This document shows positions 5,992-6,010 of a stretch of DNA of 6,010 bases, piece after piece (position 1 is the first letter of the stretch; every line of letters begins with the position of its first letter). The stretch covers positions 1-6,010 of the forward strand of contig WLPB01000072.1 of assembly GCA_009698975.1 (NCBI GenBank). Direction: 5' to 3'. The position numbers and the translations under genes were made by a program. The notes beneath the pieces were generated by a model. The model did not search any database and was not told the DNA's origin. It was given only the letters and a program-made list of their open reading frames with translations. The DNA comes from Actinomycetota bacterium (lineage in GTDB: Bacteria > Actinomycetota > Actinomycetes > Nanopelagicales > Nanopelagicaceae).

Positions 5992-6010
5992 AGGTTAAAG
6001 CAGGTTTCGC
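5985..6010 (+). CDS. Possible start of a divergent gene, cut by the right edge
   Basis: An ATG at 5985 opens a frame reading MSEVKAGF and runs off the window after eight full codons. It is divergent from proC with 30 bp between starts, and a TAnnnT box sits just upstream with no Shine-Dalgarno sequence. Eight codons are too few to assign a family or to be sure it is coding. Confidence 0.33.

Noticed and set aside
1..6010. Search for a defence system, mobile element, CRISPR array, tRNA or riboswitch
   Set aside because: No transposase, integrase, direct repeat array, cloverleaf or known aptamer pattern was seen. The XPB helicase is a housekeeping repair type, and no nuclease gene is visible beside it within this window.

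Overview
The window is a compact stretch of bacterial chromosome, with very short intergenic gaps and a moderate-to-low GC content by eye. The gene families point to Actinobacteria: a bacterial XPB/Ssl2-type helicase, an actinobacterial glutaredoxin-like protein, and a 32-residue bS22-type ribosomal protein close to proC. Low GC in an actinobacterial gene set, overlapping genes and AT-poor spacers of 1 to 65 bp would fit a genome-streamlined freshwater actinobacterium such as the acI/Nanopelagicales lineage. That lineage assignment is inference.

Layout. Bases 1-1163 (+) hold the C-terminal 386 residues of an XPB-type DNA repair helicase; the N-terminus lies off the left edge. Its 3' end overlaps by 38 bp the 3' end of a convergent gene for an 81-residue glutaredoxin-like protein (1126-1371, -). 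Divergent from that, across about 34 bp, is a large gene (about 1406-3781, +) for a secreted protein. It has a signal peptide, a leishmanolysin-like zinc metalloprotease domain, a fibronectin-III-like domain and a C-terminal region that reads like a beta-propeller. It ends 10 bp from the stop of a convergent cluster on the minus strand. In transcription order that cluster is proC (5954-5157, pyrroline-5-carboxylate reductase), then after 1 bp an unrecognised secreted propeller-like protein (5155-3956), then after 65 bp the ribosomal protein bS22 (3890-3792), which is easily missed because of its size. At the right edge a divergent plus-strand gene may begin at 5985.

How the genes relate. XPB (DNA repair), glutaredoxin (thiol redox), ProC (last step of proline synthesis) and bS22 (ribosome) are housekeeping functions. 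proC, bS22 and a glutaredoxin gene also lie near one another in mycobacteria (Rv0500, Rv0500B, Rv0508), so this is an eroded version of a conserved actinobacterial neighbourhood. The non-housekeeping content is the two exported proteins, the metalloprotease-propeller and the 399-residue propeller-like protein, which sit close together and end toward each other on opposite strands around bS22. I see no RNA gene, mobile element, CRISPR array, phage gene or recognisable defence system. The least described parts are the two secreted proteins.
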